Positions 1 through 11,361 of a stretch of DNA of 64,000 bases are shown piece after piece (the stretch's first letter is position 1; the number at the start of each line of letters is the position of its first letter). Position numbers and translations under genes: made by a program. Source of the DNA: Erigeron canadensis (lineage: Eukaryota > Streptophyta > Magnoliopsida > Asterales > Asteraceae); assembly GCF_010389155.1 (NCBI RefSeq), contig NC_057762.1, forward strand, positions 10,589,513-10,653,512, read 5' to 3'. The notes below the pieces were generated by a model. It did not search any database. It saw only the letters and a list, made by a program, of their open reading frames with translations, and was not told the origin of the DNA.

Positions 1-435
1 GACAGGTACCACCACAAACGTGGCATCATGGTCAGTCGTCCCGGTGTCCTCACAAGAGATCCCAGATATAAACATTCCAAGGTAAACATATTGGGTATAG
101 CTAGAAAAAGCGTTCGGGGATGGCCACAGGGACACCCAATTAAGTGGCCAAGTAGTCAAAAGACTCGCCCACCCCAGGTAACCTCAACAAAACAAACCAG
201 CTACACGAAATTCCATACATAATAGATACAGGGTTTTTGTCCTAACATTGCTACCCGTATAACATTCATTCTTATTGACACGTAAACCGATAACAATATC
301 CTAATTATCAAGATTATCATCAATATAGTGCATTATATCACAATGTGAGTAACAAAACTTAAACTACATATATAATAATGAAAACAATTCTTTTTAATAT
401 AAAACAAAAAGAATGAAAGAAAGAAAGAAAGAAAC
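1..435. other. Left edge: unassigned sequence and probable intron 1 of the SUF4-like gene
   Basis: This lies downstream of the SUF4-like exon 1 donor on the minus strand, so it is probably intron. The first ~220 bases are less AT-rich and open in one frame on both strands, but neither translation resembles a family I know. I looked for the next SUF4 exon, which should begin V-P-N-A-K, and did not find it. A purine-rich GAAA repeat sits at about 416-434 beside the donor. Confidence 0.4.
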
Positions 436-439
436 TTAC

Positions 440-636
440 TTAGTGACGGTTTCTTTATGAACCTGAAGAACATGAATAGACATACCACCAGCAGTAGAAA
501 GTTTCTTATGACAAACATGACATTTAAAATGTTTGGCTTTTTGATGTTGAACCAATATCTTTTCATCATCAAATTCTCTTTCACAATAATAACACCATAT
601 ATCTGATGACGTCACTCTCTTCTTCTTCTTCCCCAT
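440..636 (-). CDS. SUF4: SUF4-like BED/C2H2 zinc-finger protein, first exon only
   Basis: The exon encodes 65 residues starting MGKKKKR, a basic start typical of SUPPRESSOR OF FRIGIDA 4-type proteins. Two zinc-finger halves follow: CYYC with H at about residues 16-35, and CHVC with the histidines of HVLQVH at about residues 39-60. Known SUF4 is a nuclear DNA-binding protein that helps FRIGIDA activate the floral repressor FLC. The minus-strand reading ends at a consensus donor, AA|GTAAGT (GT at 439-438), which splits a Lys codon; the stop just beyond is therefore intronic. The rest of the gene lies off the left edge. No damage is visible, so this is probably a functional host gene, but a lone exon cannot prove it. 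Confidence 0.85.
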
Positions 637-1000
637 CTACTCCCTTCGTCAATTTAATTCGAAATTTCCTCTCTTTTTTATGGCAGAAGAAAAATACTCC
701 AAAAGGGTTTCTAGGGTTTGTTTCTGTTTTTCTTCCCCTTGGGAAGTTTAGAAGAGATATTATTAATCGTAACGAATATGAATGAATGAATGAATGAATG
801 AATGAGTTTGGGTCAACGAATACTCGACATAAACCCTTTTAGCTGTTTATATTTTAGGATTCAAATGGGTTGGATTTAGGCTTCATATGGGCCCATTATC
901 TATAACTTTTTCTTATAAGCCTTTAAAGTTAATTTAACGAATCTTTATAACTAAAAATTACAAATAATTTTCTTTAAAGAGGAAATTTTATACTTGAATA
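637..1000 (-). promoter_or_regulatory. Promoter and 5' UTR of the SUF4-like gene
   Basis: On the minus strand, upstream of the ATG at 636, there is a telo-box (AAACCCTAG, plus-strand 711-719) and a Site II-type TGGGCCCA at 888-895. This pair is common in promoters of broadly expressed plant genes. The 5' UTR next to the ATG carries the usual mixed purine/pyrimidine tracts. A (GAAT)n microsatellite at about 778-806 lies between the two motifs. The transcription start cannot be fixed by eye. Confidence 0.5.
778..806. repeat. (GAAT)n microsatellite
   Basis: About seven tandem GAAT units in the presumed promoter of the SUF4-like gene. Confidence 0.9.
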
Positions 1001-1035
1001 CATACTTTAAAATCTACCAATCTACCAATATATAT

Positions 1036-1905
1036 ATACGAGAACAAGTACCCGTGCGTTGCGGCCGTGAGATGGTGGGGTGCTAGGTCATAAAGTGTGA
1101 TAGGTCATAGAATGTAATAGGTCATAGAGTGTAATAGCCAAATGCCTTAGCCGTACGGGCTCCGCCCTTAGATTTAAAAATTCGTTGAAAGTATATCGAA
1201 TGACATCTCTGATGAAAGAGAATGAAATTTTAAGAACACCTATATAATTTTTATGATTTATCGATATACAATTGTTGAGATAAAAGATTTTGAATGAATT
1301 GGGAGAATAAATGATTTATGTAGGACAAAGAAAAAATGATTGGTTGAGATTTGAGGAGAGAGAAAGGGTAATATAGTTATTTTAGTTTATATAATATATA
1401 GGGGGCATTTTGGAGAAGTAAATGTTGAAACTTAAATTTAGACATGGACTTTTTGCTTTATAATATACGAGAGCAAGTACCCGCACGTTGCGGCGGTGAG
1501 ATGGTGGGAGTGATAAGTCATAGAGTATGATAGGTCATAAGAGGTGATAGGTCATAGAGTATAATAGCCAAATTTCTTATCCGTACGGGCTCCGTTATCA
1601 GATTTTAAAAATTCATCGAAAGTATATCGAATGACATCTCTAATGAAAGAGCATGAAATTTTAAGAACATCCATATAATTTTTATAATATATCGATGTAC
1701 GGTTTTTGAGGTAAAAGATTTTGAATGAATTGGAGAAATAAATGATTTATGGATGAGAGAGAAAAATGATTGGTTGAGATTTGAGGAAAGAGAAAGGGTA
1801 TTGTAGTTATTTTAGGTAAATATAGAATAGATAAAGGGGTATTTTGAGAAAGTAAATGTTCAAACTTAAAATTTAGACACACACTTTTTGCTTTATAATA
1901 TAGTA
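1036..1905. repeat. Two tandem copies of a ~429 bp non-coding repeat, possibly Helitron-like
   Basis: Copy 1 is about 1036-1464 and copy 2 about 1465-1905. Each begins with a CGAGARCAAGTACCCG block and ends TTTTTGCTTTATAATATA. They share internal GATAGGTCATAGAGT motifs and AT-rich filler. No ORF is credible. Near the left end of copy 2, CCGCA-CGT-TGCGG (1481-1493) forms a perfect small hairpin. A hairpin close to one end recalls the 3' end of a Helitron on the minus strand, but I see no clear CTRR terminus, so the class is open. The copia element at 1918 landed beside copy 2. Confidence 0.55.
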
Positions 1906-1917
1906 TAAATATATATA

Positions 1918-2979
1918 TGTTGAGTCCCAATAGATGCTGTAAATTTAATGATGACAAATCTGTATGAAAACACTTGTAAATCTTTTGGTTCTTGTATTGT
2001 AATCTGGGTCAGACTAAGCTGACACAGCTTACGATCTGTAACAGACCCAGATTACGCTTCATACTTTGTAATTGTAATATCTTATGGAAGCAAGTGTTGT
2101 TCAAGCTGCATCAAATTGGTAACAACATTCAATCCAAGTCGAAGAGGAGGATTGAAGATAGAAGATCAAGTTGTTGGTGGAAGACAGCTTGGGATTAGCA
2201 GTCAGCTTGGGAACACTTAGACAGATTTGCTCTTGACAAACGAGCAATCTGTGTCTGACAATCAAGTGAAGGTTACAACCTGGATTTGTTGATAAAGATG
2301 TATGACGTGACAAGGAAGATTCCTAAAATCTAGGTTGGTGGTTTATTTACATATGCGTGTCCATACTCTCATTGGACGATCAAAATATCATGTTGCAGGT
2401 TTGGGGACCACAAGTACGATGAAGGCACGTTCTAATTTTCCTTTGATCGTCCAACAAAATTCTTATACGTGGCTTATTTGGACACCAAGAGAGACTGAAG
2501 CTTTCGCCTATAAAAGCTACAATCCTTGAAGGCATATGTGTGACATTCCTTTGAATCATTCTTCACAAAAGTTCTCTTTGCTCTTACATACAACTTAGCC
2601 TGTGAGAAGACAGCTTGGGTTGCTTCTCTTGAGCAAGAACTTAATGATTGTTGTTTGTCATTTCAAAGGGTTGTTTAGATATTGTAGGTTATCTTGTTTC
2701 CGCAACAACCTTGTAATTCTTTGTATAGATTATTTCTTAATAAAGGATTACATTTGAAAAACGCAATCTGTGTCTAAGAATGTTTATTTCTGCTTTACTG
2801 TTTTATTGATTCCTACTTTCTATATTATGTTATATATATATATATATATCTGAATCTCTAAAACTATTTTCTTAAAATCTAGCTAAGGAAAAACGAAAAT
2901 TTGTATTCACCCCCCCCCCCTCTACAACTATTTGTGTACATTATACCTTGGTATTTTGTTACACCTCTGGGACTATACA
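1918..2979 (+). repeat. 5' LTR of the first copia element
   Basis: 1062 bp, starting TGTTGAGTCCC and ending CTATACA. A TATAAAAG box lies at about 2509-2516. Near the left end is a nested stem-loop (1999-2055). A (TA)n run and a C10 tract lie in the 3' part. The LTR should drive transcription of the element RNA. Confidence 0.92.
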
Positions 2980-2981
2980 AG

Positions 2982-2993
2982 TGGTATCAGAGC
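2982..2993 (+). other. Primer binding site, initiator tRNA-Met
   Basis: TGGTATCAGAGC, two bases after the LTR end, is the standard copia PBS complementary to the 3' end of initiator tRNA-Met. Confidence 0.95.
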
Positions 2994-3051
2994 AGGGGTT
3001 AAGAATTAACTTGACTTGATCCTTGATTATTTTCCTTAAGAGTAAAGCATA

Positions 3052-5493
3052 ATGTCATCAGTTGTAGATAATGGTTCATCTACCCGACCACCCATGTTTG
3101 ATAAAGATGATTTCAGTGGGTGGAAAGGTCGTATGTCTTTGTTCCTTGAATCCATTGACAACAATATGTCTGACATCCTTGTGGATGGTCCTTATTTCCT
3201 ACATCGACTGTTGTGGTTGATGCTGTGGTCAGGGAAGGTCACCCAACCATTCCTGCCACAGTTAAATCCATAGTTAATGACAAGGCAGATTAGGGGGATG
3301 AGGATAGGAGATTAGCCAACTTGGATGTGAAAGCACAAAATTTCATTGTCCAAGCTGTGCCTGAAGACATTTACCATTCAATTAAAATGTGTTCTACAAC
3401 AAAGAAAATGTGGGGTACATTGACTGTCATGTTTGAGGGTTGCTCTACCTCCATGGAATCTACCATTACTACTCTCACTAGGAGGTATGAGAGATTTTTC
3501 TCATTGAGAAATGAATCCTTGACTGACACCCATACTCGCTTTAATGCTTTAGTAAATGATTTAGCTGCTGTTGGAATTACCAAGAAAACTGATGTGTTGA
3601 AGAGTAAATTTCTTGATTCATTACCACCTAAGTGGAATAGTTATATTTCTTCTGTGAAACCAAGTTCTGTGTATAAAGATCTTGATCTCCCTGGACTTTT
3701 TGGTTTACTTCATAATCAAGAATGTTCAGAAGCTGAGAAACTAATTGCTATGGGTGATTCTTATAGTCAGCCTGCTAGTGCACTTGTTGCATCTATGACT
3801 GAACACCCTAGTTCAATTTCTAATGAGATCATTCCATTCATTAATGAATCTGTACATGTGATTTCTAACACTAATTCTGTCTGTTTTGAGTCTGATTGTG
3901 ATGAATTTGATGGTGAAGACTTAGCCAATGAAGTGGCTTTGTTAGCTGATAAAAAGGAGATCGTTCAACAAATTCAAAGGAAAAGACAGAAGTGGGCAAG
4001 CTGAAAAGACCAAGAAGCCATTTGACTTGTCCAAGGTCACTTGCTACAAGTGTGGTAAGCCTGGACACATGGCTGGTGATTGCAGATCAAAGGAGTTTTC
4101 TCAAGTTGTGCCATCCAAAGGTGGAAGAAATGAAAAATACTCAAAGCTCAAGACCAAATACAAGGCCTTGAAAGCACAAGTGGCTGAGTTGAGTAAGAAA
4201 GTTGAAAAAGATGAGAAGAGTCTGATAGCCAAAGATTGGGCTGAAAGTGCTACATCCTCTGATGATGAAAAATACAAGGATGCCAAATGCTTTATGGCTA
4301 AAGAAGCTACTCAAAAATTTGCTGAAGACCTTGTCAAAATTCAACAGCAATCTGCTCACAAGGCTTCTTCAAGTCAGACTGCTCCACCTGAGGTAAATAT
4401 TTTTTCTAATCTGTGTAATAATGAAAAGTTGTCAAGGTTAAATAGACTTAGTGATGAGGTTCTTTTGCAAAAACATTTTAATCAAGAACTGAAAAAGGAA
4501 ATCTCAATTTTGAAACAAGAAGTCAGCTCAAAGAATTTCACCATTGAAAAACTTGAATCTGAAATAAAGGCTCAAAAACAATTAAATGCGATTTTGGTCA
4601 CTGAAGTTAAAACTTCAGAAGAAAAGTTTTTGAAAATCAAGCACATAACTGAATCATGGTGTACTGGTTCTAAAAGAGTTGCTAAATGTGTTAATGTGCA
4701 AGTTCCTCATCAAGTTCAAGCTATTTTTGATGGTGACTATGATAGAGCTATTGCTATCAGTGAAGTCTGTGCCATGGAACCTTGTTATCAGCCTCCTTCA
4801 CCACCCAAGATACAAACCAAGGGAAAGAACTCTAAACCAATTATATTGGTTCAGAAGTCTGGTATTGGGTTTAATGATCCTGAGAAAGTTGGTCAAACCA
4901 TTGTTGAAGCTGTGTCTGAATCTGATAGGGTAATTGAATTAAAACCTGAGGAAACTCTTGATTTATCAAAATGGTCAATTACCCAATCTGTGTCAAATTC
5001 AAAATTTAAGTCAAACAATGGTGAATCAAAAAGAAACAAGAGGAAAATTAGAGATCATATTGCTCCAAAAGAAAAGAGCAAAATTCTGAAGAATGAGAAG
5101 TCTGTTTCAAATGGAAATGTTTTACCAACCGAATCTGTGTCTAATCCAAACCACCTCAAATCTGACTCTGACAAAATAATTTCTAAATATGTTGAGTCCA
5201 GAAAAGATAAGATTTCAAATGATACTAATTTACTTACAAGTGTGTCTAATCCAAATATTGTTGATCAAAGTAAATTAAGGTCTGAATGTAAGAAATCTGG
5301 AATAGGCAAAGGTTTTGTCCAAAAGGAAACTCTAAATGTTGCAAGATAGAATTTCAAATCTGGCAAGGGTCAGCTTACGCAACAATGGGTTTCTAAATGT
5401 GATAAGAATATTGGTTCTGTTTCCCAATCTGAGTCAGACCATGTGGTCAACTCTGGTGAACCCATCCTTGGATGGGTTCCCAAAATGAACTAA
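3052..5493 (+). pseudogene. gag of the first copia element, frameshifted
   Basis: The structural protein of the virus-like particle. The ATG at 3052 opens MSSVVDNGSS, then DFSGWKGRM typical of the copia gag (UBN2/DUF4219) fold. The frame shifts near 3200, continues at 3321-4004 with a stop where Trp is expected (before GDEDRR), and shifts again near 3975. A CCHC zinc knuckle (CYKCGKPGHMAGDC) encoded from about 4042 binds RNA. A long Lys/Ser-rich, partly coiled-coil tail follows, as in SIRE-type gag. An early stop lies at 5347-5349; the natural end is probably GWVPKMN-TAA at 5491-5493. Confidence 0.85.
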
Positions 5494-7230
5494 TATCTTA
5501 TTGAAAATGCAGGGTTATCATGATGCACATACCTGGCACTTGGACATCGGGTGTTCCAAGCATATGACCGGATGTAAGTCCCTGCTATGTAACTTTAGGA
5601 CAAGCGTTGGTCCTAGTGTTACATTTGGAGATAATTCCCAAGGAAGAATAGAAGGATTTGGTATTCTTTCAAATGGTCCCCTTACCTTCAGAAGGGTGTC
5701 TTATGTGAACGGTCTGAAGCACAATTTAATAAGTGTGAGTCAATTGAGTGATGCTGGCTATGAAGCAAGATTTCGTTCTGATAAGGGTATAGTTTTCGAT
5801 TTAGAAGGCAATGTGGTGTTAATTGCAAACAGAGATGAGTCTTTATATTCATTTAACATGAGAAATCCAACTGTCACAAAAGAAGTCTGTTTCATGTCAA
5901 AGACTCAAGATGAGCTAAATTGGTTGTGGCATAAGAGGCTGTCTCATATGAATTTCAAAGACATCAACAAGTTGTGTAAGAAAGAGTTGGTGTCTGGTCT
6001 TCCTGTGATTACGTAAAAGAAGGACAAGCTGTGTGGTCCTTGTGAGAAAGGAAAGCAACACAAAGCTTCATTCAAATCAAAAACTTGCTCAACCATTGAT
6101 AGTTGTTTGGATTTGCTACATATGGATCTGTTTGGACCAATAAGTACTCCCTCATTCACTGGAATGAGATATACGTTGGTCATTGTTGATAAATATTCAA
6201 GATATACCTGGGTTTTCTTTCTAAAGCACAAAAGTGATGTTGCTGATAGTATTATTCATTTCATTAAGCAAGCTGAAATACTCTACAAAAGGCCTGTTAG
6301 GCAGTTAAGAAGTGACAATGGAACTGAATTTAAAAATGTCACACTTAATTCATTTTGCAGTGAGAAAGGTATTTCACAAGTTTACTCAGCAGCAAGAACT
6401 CCTCAACAGAATGGTGTTGCAGAAAGAAGAAACAGAACTCTCATTGAAGCTGCCAGATCCATGATGACACAAAACAATGTCAAAGCTCATTTTTGGGCTG
6501 AAGCAATTCACACAGCTTGCTTCACTCAAAACAGATCTCTCATTGTGAAAAGACACCAGATAACTTCATATGAACTTCTTAGGGGGGGAAAACCAGAGAT
6601 TGGTTTCCTAAGAATGTTTGGAAGTCCTTGCTTTATTTTAAATCAAAAAGACCATCTTGGAAAATTTTGATGAGAAAGTAGATGAAAGTATCCTACTTGG
6701 ATATGCCACAATGATGAAGGCCGACAAAGTGTACAATAATAGAACCAAAACTATTGAAAACTCTGTAAATGTGACAATTGATGAAGGTTGCTCCAAGCCA
6801 GACTGCTCTCCACTTGAAGATGACAATATTGATTTTGAAGAACTGGTTGTTCCTGAAAATGAGCCTCCCTCTAATCCACCAGTTGAAGATAAGAATGCTC
6901 AAACTCAAGGGAGCAAATATTTGAAGAAGAAGAGTTACCAATTTTTGAAAATGTGCAAGCGAATCCTTCTCCTCAAGAAATTATTCCAGTGAATAACTCC
7001 CAAGCTGACTCTGTTCCATCAACTTCAATCCAAGCTGATCATTTGATTCCTCGAAATGATCAAGCTGGAAAGACTAATGTGAGTCAGCCCATTGTCCAAG
7101 AATCAACTAATACCCATCATGTTACTAAATGGACAAGGAGTCATCCAATCAACCAAATCATTGGTAATCCATTATCTGGTGTAAAAATAAGAAGAAAGGT
7201 AACAAGCAATTTCTTCATGTTTGTCAATTT
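5494..7230 (+). pseudogene. Protease and integrase part of pol, first copia element
   Basis: Pol resumes in a different frame from gag. The protease motif expected as D-S-G reads D-I-G (LDIGCSKHMTG, about 5540), so the catalytic site looks damaged. The integrase zinc domain (WHKRLSH ... CGPCEKG) spans about 5925-6050 with a stop at 6014-6016. The integrase core keeps DLFGP, RSDNGTEF and QQNGVAERRNR, the three acidic DD35E residues. The frame is lost around 6655. The following Asn/Pro-rich linker to RT is split over two frames (6657-6992 and 6953-7288). Confidence 0.85.
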
Positions 7231-7239
7231 TGTTAGTAA

Positions 7240-8397
7240 ATGGAGCCAACTGATGTTGTTGAGGCTCTGTCAGATCCCTCTTGGGTAAATGCAATGCAAG
7301 ATGAACTAACACAGTTTGAGAGAAACAAGGTTTGGGAACTTGTTCCAAGACCTCATCATTCTAAGACTGTGATTGGAACCAAGTGGGTCTACATAAATAA
7401 GATGGATGAAAGAGGAGTTGTGACTAGAAACAAAGCAAGATTAGTAGCTCTTGGATATAGACAAGAAGATGGAATTGATTATAATGAAACCTTTGCTCCT
7501 GTAGCAAGACTGGAAGCCATCAAAATGTTTTTGGCTTATTCTGCACACAAGGGATTTAAGGTTTATCAAATGGATGTGAAAAGTGCATTTCTAAATGGGA
7601 AATTGGAAGAAGAAGTCTATGTTGAACAACCTCCAGGTTTTGAAAGTTCAAAGTTTCCTAATCATGTGTTTAAGCTTGACAAGGCCCTCTATGGTCTCAA
7701 ACAAGCTCCAAGAGCATGGTATGATACTCTGTCCAAATTTCTACTTGAAAATAAATTCAAAAGAGGTAATGTTGACAAGACCTTATTTGTGAGAAAATAT
7801 AATGGTGATATTCTACTTGTACAAATTTATGTAGATGACATAATTTTTGGTTCTAGCAGTGAAAGACTTTGCAAAAAGTTTTCTGAATTAATGTCTAAAA
7901 AGTATGAGATGAGCATGATGGGAGAACTTAACTATTTTCTTGGTTTACAAGTTAAACAAACCAAAAATGGTATTTTTATAAATCAAGGAAAATATGTTAA
8001 AGATTTACTGAACAAATTTGGTTTTAGTGATTGCTCACCTATGAAAACTCCTATGGGAACTGGTGATAAGCTTAGTGAAGATAAAAGTGGAAAACCCACT
8101 GATGTCACTGCTTATATGGGTATGATAGGCTCTCTACTTTATTTGACTGCCAGTAGACCAGATATTATGTTTGCTACATGTTTATGTGCAAGATATCAGG
8201 CTAATCCCAAAGAATCACATCTTAAAGCTGTGAAGAGAATCTTTAGATACCTTAAAGGTAGTCCCAATCTAGGTATTTGGTATCCCAAAGACTCTGGATT
8301 TGATCTAATTGCTATTCAGATTTTGACTTTGCAGGATGCAAGATTGATAGAAAAAGTACTTCTGGAGCTTGTCAATTGCTTGGCAACAGACTTGTAA
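7240..8397 (+). CDS. Reverse transcriptase domain (RVT_2), first copia element
   Basis: A 385-residue open stretch covers the copia RT, which copies element RNA to DNA in the particle. Visible landmarks are [46 protein letters not shown], the catalytic YVDDIIFGS (about residues 198-206) and SRPDIMFA. All catalytic aspartates are present. The first ATG of the open stretch is probably not a real start, because RT is normally part of a polyprotein. The frame breaks near 8310, at the start of RNase H. Confidence 0.9.
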   Translation: MEPTDVVEALSDPSWVNAMQDELTQFERNKVWELVPRPHHSKTVIGTKWVYINKMDERGVVTRNKARLVALGYRQEDGIDYNETFAPVARLEAIKMFLAYSAHKGFKVYQMDVKSAFLNGKLEEEVYVEQPPGFESSKFPNHVFKLDKALYGLKQAPRAWYDTLSKFLLENKFKRGNVDKTLFVRKYNGDILLVQIYVDDIIFGSSSERLCKKFSELMSKKYEMSMMGELNYFLGLQVKQTKNGIFINQGKYVKDLLNKFGFSDCSPMKTPMGTGDKLSEDKSGKPTDVTAYMGMIGSLLYLTASRPDIMFATCLCARYQANPKESHLKAVKRIFRYLKGSPNLGIWYPKDSGFDLIAIQILTLQDARLIEKVLLELVNCLATDL

Positions 8398-8530
8398 GCT
8401 GGTCTAGTAAGAAGCAACATTCAGTTTCTATCTCCACTGCAGAGGCTGAATATGTTGCTGCAGGAAGTTGTTGTTCACAAGTTTTGTGGATGCAATTTCA
8501 ACTTCAAGACTATGGTGTCACTGCCTCAAA
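8300..8530 (+). pseudogene. RNase H remnant, first copia element
   Basis: After a frameshift, frames together show [16 protein letters not shown] and STAEAEYVAAGSCC, a signature of copia RNase H that follows RT. Similarity stops near 8530 (TASKTPIF), so the last third of RNase H, including the HINVRYHF region, is missing. Confidence 0.8.
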
Positions 8531-8802
8531 AACTCCAATATTTACACATCACTGAGCTTGAACATGGGATGTATTTTGCAAATACAAGAGGGCAACTAGT
8601 CTTTCAGAGAACTGCAGAGATCAGGCAGGTACTTACAATGCATCTCTTTACCTTGTATAGATTTTGTGTCAATTTTGGTGAGCAAGGTAAAGGGTATGAG
8701 CAGTTTCTGATTGATGAAGGACTAGATAGAAAGATTGATGTTACTGTTGCCCCTTCATTTGAAGTAAAGCAAGAAACTGTTGATATTTTAGGAGGTCAAT
8801 AG
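8531..8802 (+). other. Open tail between RNase H and 3' UTR, unknown
   Basis: The frame stays open to a stop at 8800-8802 and encodes about 80 residues with YEQFLIDEGLDRKID and EVKQETVDILGGQ. It does not resemble RNase H. It could be the end of an additional SIRE-type ORF whose start has been deleted, or chance. I do not recognise it. Confidence 0.3.
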
Positions 8803-9010
8803 GTCTGATCTGCAAAATGTCTATATGACTCCTAATTGTAACACTTCATGCATATATAAGATCAGTTTTGTTGTAAAAAGTTGTTATCAGATTAAAGAAC
8901 CCAAAAGATTCAAAGGGTCAGAAACTAATAGTCATATTTCACTTTGATTCTCTGTAAGCTAATAGTTAGATAAGTGTGTAGGGTTTTGTCATCATCAAAT
9001 AGGGGGAGAT
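8803..9010 (+). other. 3' UTR and polypurine tract of the first copia element
   Basis: Non-coding. AGGGGGAGAT at 9001-9010 abuts the 3' LTR and is the polypurine tract priming plus-strand synthesis. Confidence 0.85.
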
Positions 9011-10077
9011 TGGCGAGTCCCAATGAATGCGGTAAATTTAATGATGACAAATCTGTATGAAAACACTTGTAAATCTTTTGGTTCTTGTATTGTAATCTGG
9101 GTCAGACTAAGCTGACACAGCTTGCGATCTGTAACTGACCCAGATGACGCTTCATACTTTGTAATTGTAATATCTTATGGAAGCAAGTTTTGTTCAAGCT
9201 GCATCAAATTGGTAACGGCATTCAATCCAAGTCGAAGAGGAGGATTGAAGATAAAAGATCAAGTTGTTGGTGGAAGACAGTTTGGGATTAGCAGTCAGCT
9301 TGGAAACACTTAGACATATTTGCTCTTGACAAACGAGCAATCTGTGTCTGACAATCAAGTGAAGGTTACAACCTGGATTTGTTGATAAAGACGTATGGCG
9401 TGACAAGGAAGATTCCTAAAATCTAGGTTGGTGGTTTATTTACAAATGCGTGTCCATACTCTCATTGGCCGATCAAAATATCGTGCTGCAGGTTTGGGGA
9501 CCACAAGTACGATGAAGGCACGTTCTAATTTTCCTTTGATCGTCTAACAAAATTCTTATACGTGGCTTATTTGGACACCAAGAGAGACTGAAGCTTTCGC
9601 CTATAAAAGCTACAATCCTTGAAGGCATATGTGTGACATTCCTTTGAATCATTCTTCACAAAAGTTCTCTCTGCTCTTACACACAGCTTAGCTTGTGAGA
9701 AGACAGCTTGGGCTGCTTCTCTTGAGCAAGAACTTATTGATTGTTGTTTGTCATTTCAAAGGGTTGTTTAGATATTGTAGGTTATCTTGTTTCCACAACA
9801 ACCCTGTAATTCTTTGTATAGATTATTTCTTAATAAAGGATTACATTTGAAAAACGCAATCTGTGTCTAAGAATGTTTATTTCTGCTTTACTGTTTTATT
9901 GATTCCTAATTTATTTATATATTATGTTATATATATATATATATATATATCTGAATCTCTAAAACTATTTTGTTAAAGTCTAGCTAAGGAAAAAACGAAA
10001 AGTTGTATTCACCCCCCCTCTACAACTATTTGTGTACATTATACCTTGGTATTTTGTTACACCACTAGGACTATACA
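9011..10077 (+). repeat. 3' LTR of the first copia element
   Basis: 1067 bp, starting TGGCGAGTCCC directly after the polypurine tract and ending CTATACA. Collinear with 1918-2979. It carries the same TATAAAAG box (about 9602) and a longer (TA)n run. The right arm of its 5'-proximal stem-loop has mutated. Confidence 0.92.
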
Positions 10078-10104
10078 ATATATATATATATATATATATG
10101 TTTT

Positions 10105-10290
10105 AGGTAAAATAAAACAACTATTAAAGTAAAACAAATAAAATAATAGGTCTTGCTTCGTTGAAAATCATCGTGCATCATGAAAATCATCGTGCATCAA
10201 TTGCTTCGTGAATCTTCGTGCATCAATTTAATCATGATCTAAGGGTCAAGATCTTGTCTTATTTATTTTACTTTAATACTTGTTTTACAA
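10105..10290. mobile_element. MITE-like inverted repeat
   Basis: The left ~35 bases (AACTATTAAAGTAAAACAAA core) and right ~35 bases (TTTACTTTAATACTTGTTTT core) are imperfect inverted repeats. Between them lie several CGTGCATCA motifs and no ORF. The size and structure fit a short non-autonomous DNA element. No clean target duplication is visible because the left flank is (TA)n. Confidence 0.5.
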
Positions 10291-11183
10291 TATCCAACCT
10301 CTATATATATAACAAAGCCCTAAATTCATTCCTAAACAACTAACAATCTTTGGATGAACTCCATATTATAACCATTAGATCAAATTTAATTATTTTATGT
10401 TTTTTAAATAACGAGATTAATACTTATACTTTATATGAATAGTCGAATAAACCCTGAGAATCATTATAATTATAATAATACAAATATAATAATAACACAT
10501 GGTGTCGATCGTCTATTAAAGCAACAACATTTGTTTCCAAATATATATTTAGTTATTTACCTCAGATATCATCATAGTTCTAAATTTACGAACATCCGAT
10601 AAAATAATGTATATACACTACTAGAAACAGGGCTATCCTTGACCCGTTTTTTATGACCCACGCTAATAGATGACGTGCAAAGTGAGAAGTCATAATTTGT
10701 AAAGTCTGAAGGGTTTATGACACACATTTTTTCAGTGTCATAAAAAAAGGTAAGGTAACAGGGAGCTACAGTTTCTAATTGTGGTCTTATTATTTTGTTT
10801 CCACAAAAGCTTCTCGCTTGGCAGAAAAAAAGCCAAAAAAAACCTTAGTACTGATAATAAAAAAAAACCCAAAAAGAAAACCCATTTAATGACGATCGAT
10901 CGATTGCCAAAATCTGCTCCAAAATCGATCGATTGAAGGTTCAAATTCCGATCCCCAAAATCTACACAAACTCCGCTCCCCAAAAAAGCCCTAAATCTAA
11001 ACAAATTCCTCTCCAATCGATACTGATGATTGGAAGGGTTTCTTCGAGATCTGATTTCAGTAAATTCTCTTTTTTTATTTAAGTTTGTTACTTAATTTAG
11101 GTGCAATTTAGTTTGATTTCAATTTCTTCAAAATCTGATTTAAGTTTTTTTATGTTTTTTTTATCTAAATCTGATTATAACCG

Positions 11184-11184
<1 letters not shown>

Positions 11185-11223
<39 letters not shown>
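11185..11223. repeat. (TA)n microsatellite
   Basis: About 19 TA units inside the CACTA element, upstream of the importin-alpha-like exons. Confidence 0.9.
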
Positions 11224-11225
<2 letters not shown>

Positions 11226-11361
11226 TGGTCGTAGTGGAAGTGTTTGTATACAAGAACTGAAGAAGTTGGGAGTGAATTTTTGGATTTAGGCATTGTGTGA
11301 TTATTATATTGATATTAATGGTGGATTTAGGCATTGTGTGATTATTATATGGATATTTTAT

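Larger units (their letters stand above)
1918..10077 (+). mobile_element. Ty1/copia LTR retrotransposon, SIRE-like, complete but decayed
   Basis: Full structure: 5' LTR 1918-2979, PBS 2982-2993, gag, protease, integrase, RT, RNase H, polypurine tract 9001-9010, 3' LTR 9011-10077. Both LTRs have TG..CA ends and the element is flanked by ATATA (1913-1917 and 10078-10082), though the site is low-complexity. Copia order (integrase before RT), an initiator-Met tRNA PBS and a long coiled-coil gag suggest the SIRE/Maximus lineage. Over the first ~310 bp of the LTRs I count about 14 differences, so the insertion is not recent. Frameshifts and stops in gag and pol mean it is not autonomous now. Confidence 0.9.

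Noticed and set aside
28..222. 64-codon plus-strand frame at the left edge
   Set aside because: The minus strand is open too and neither resembles a family; not enough evidence for a gene.
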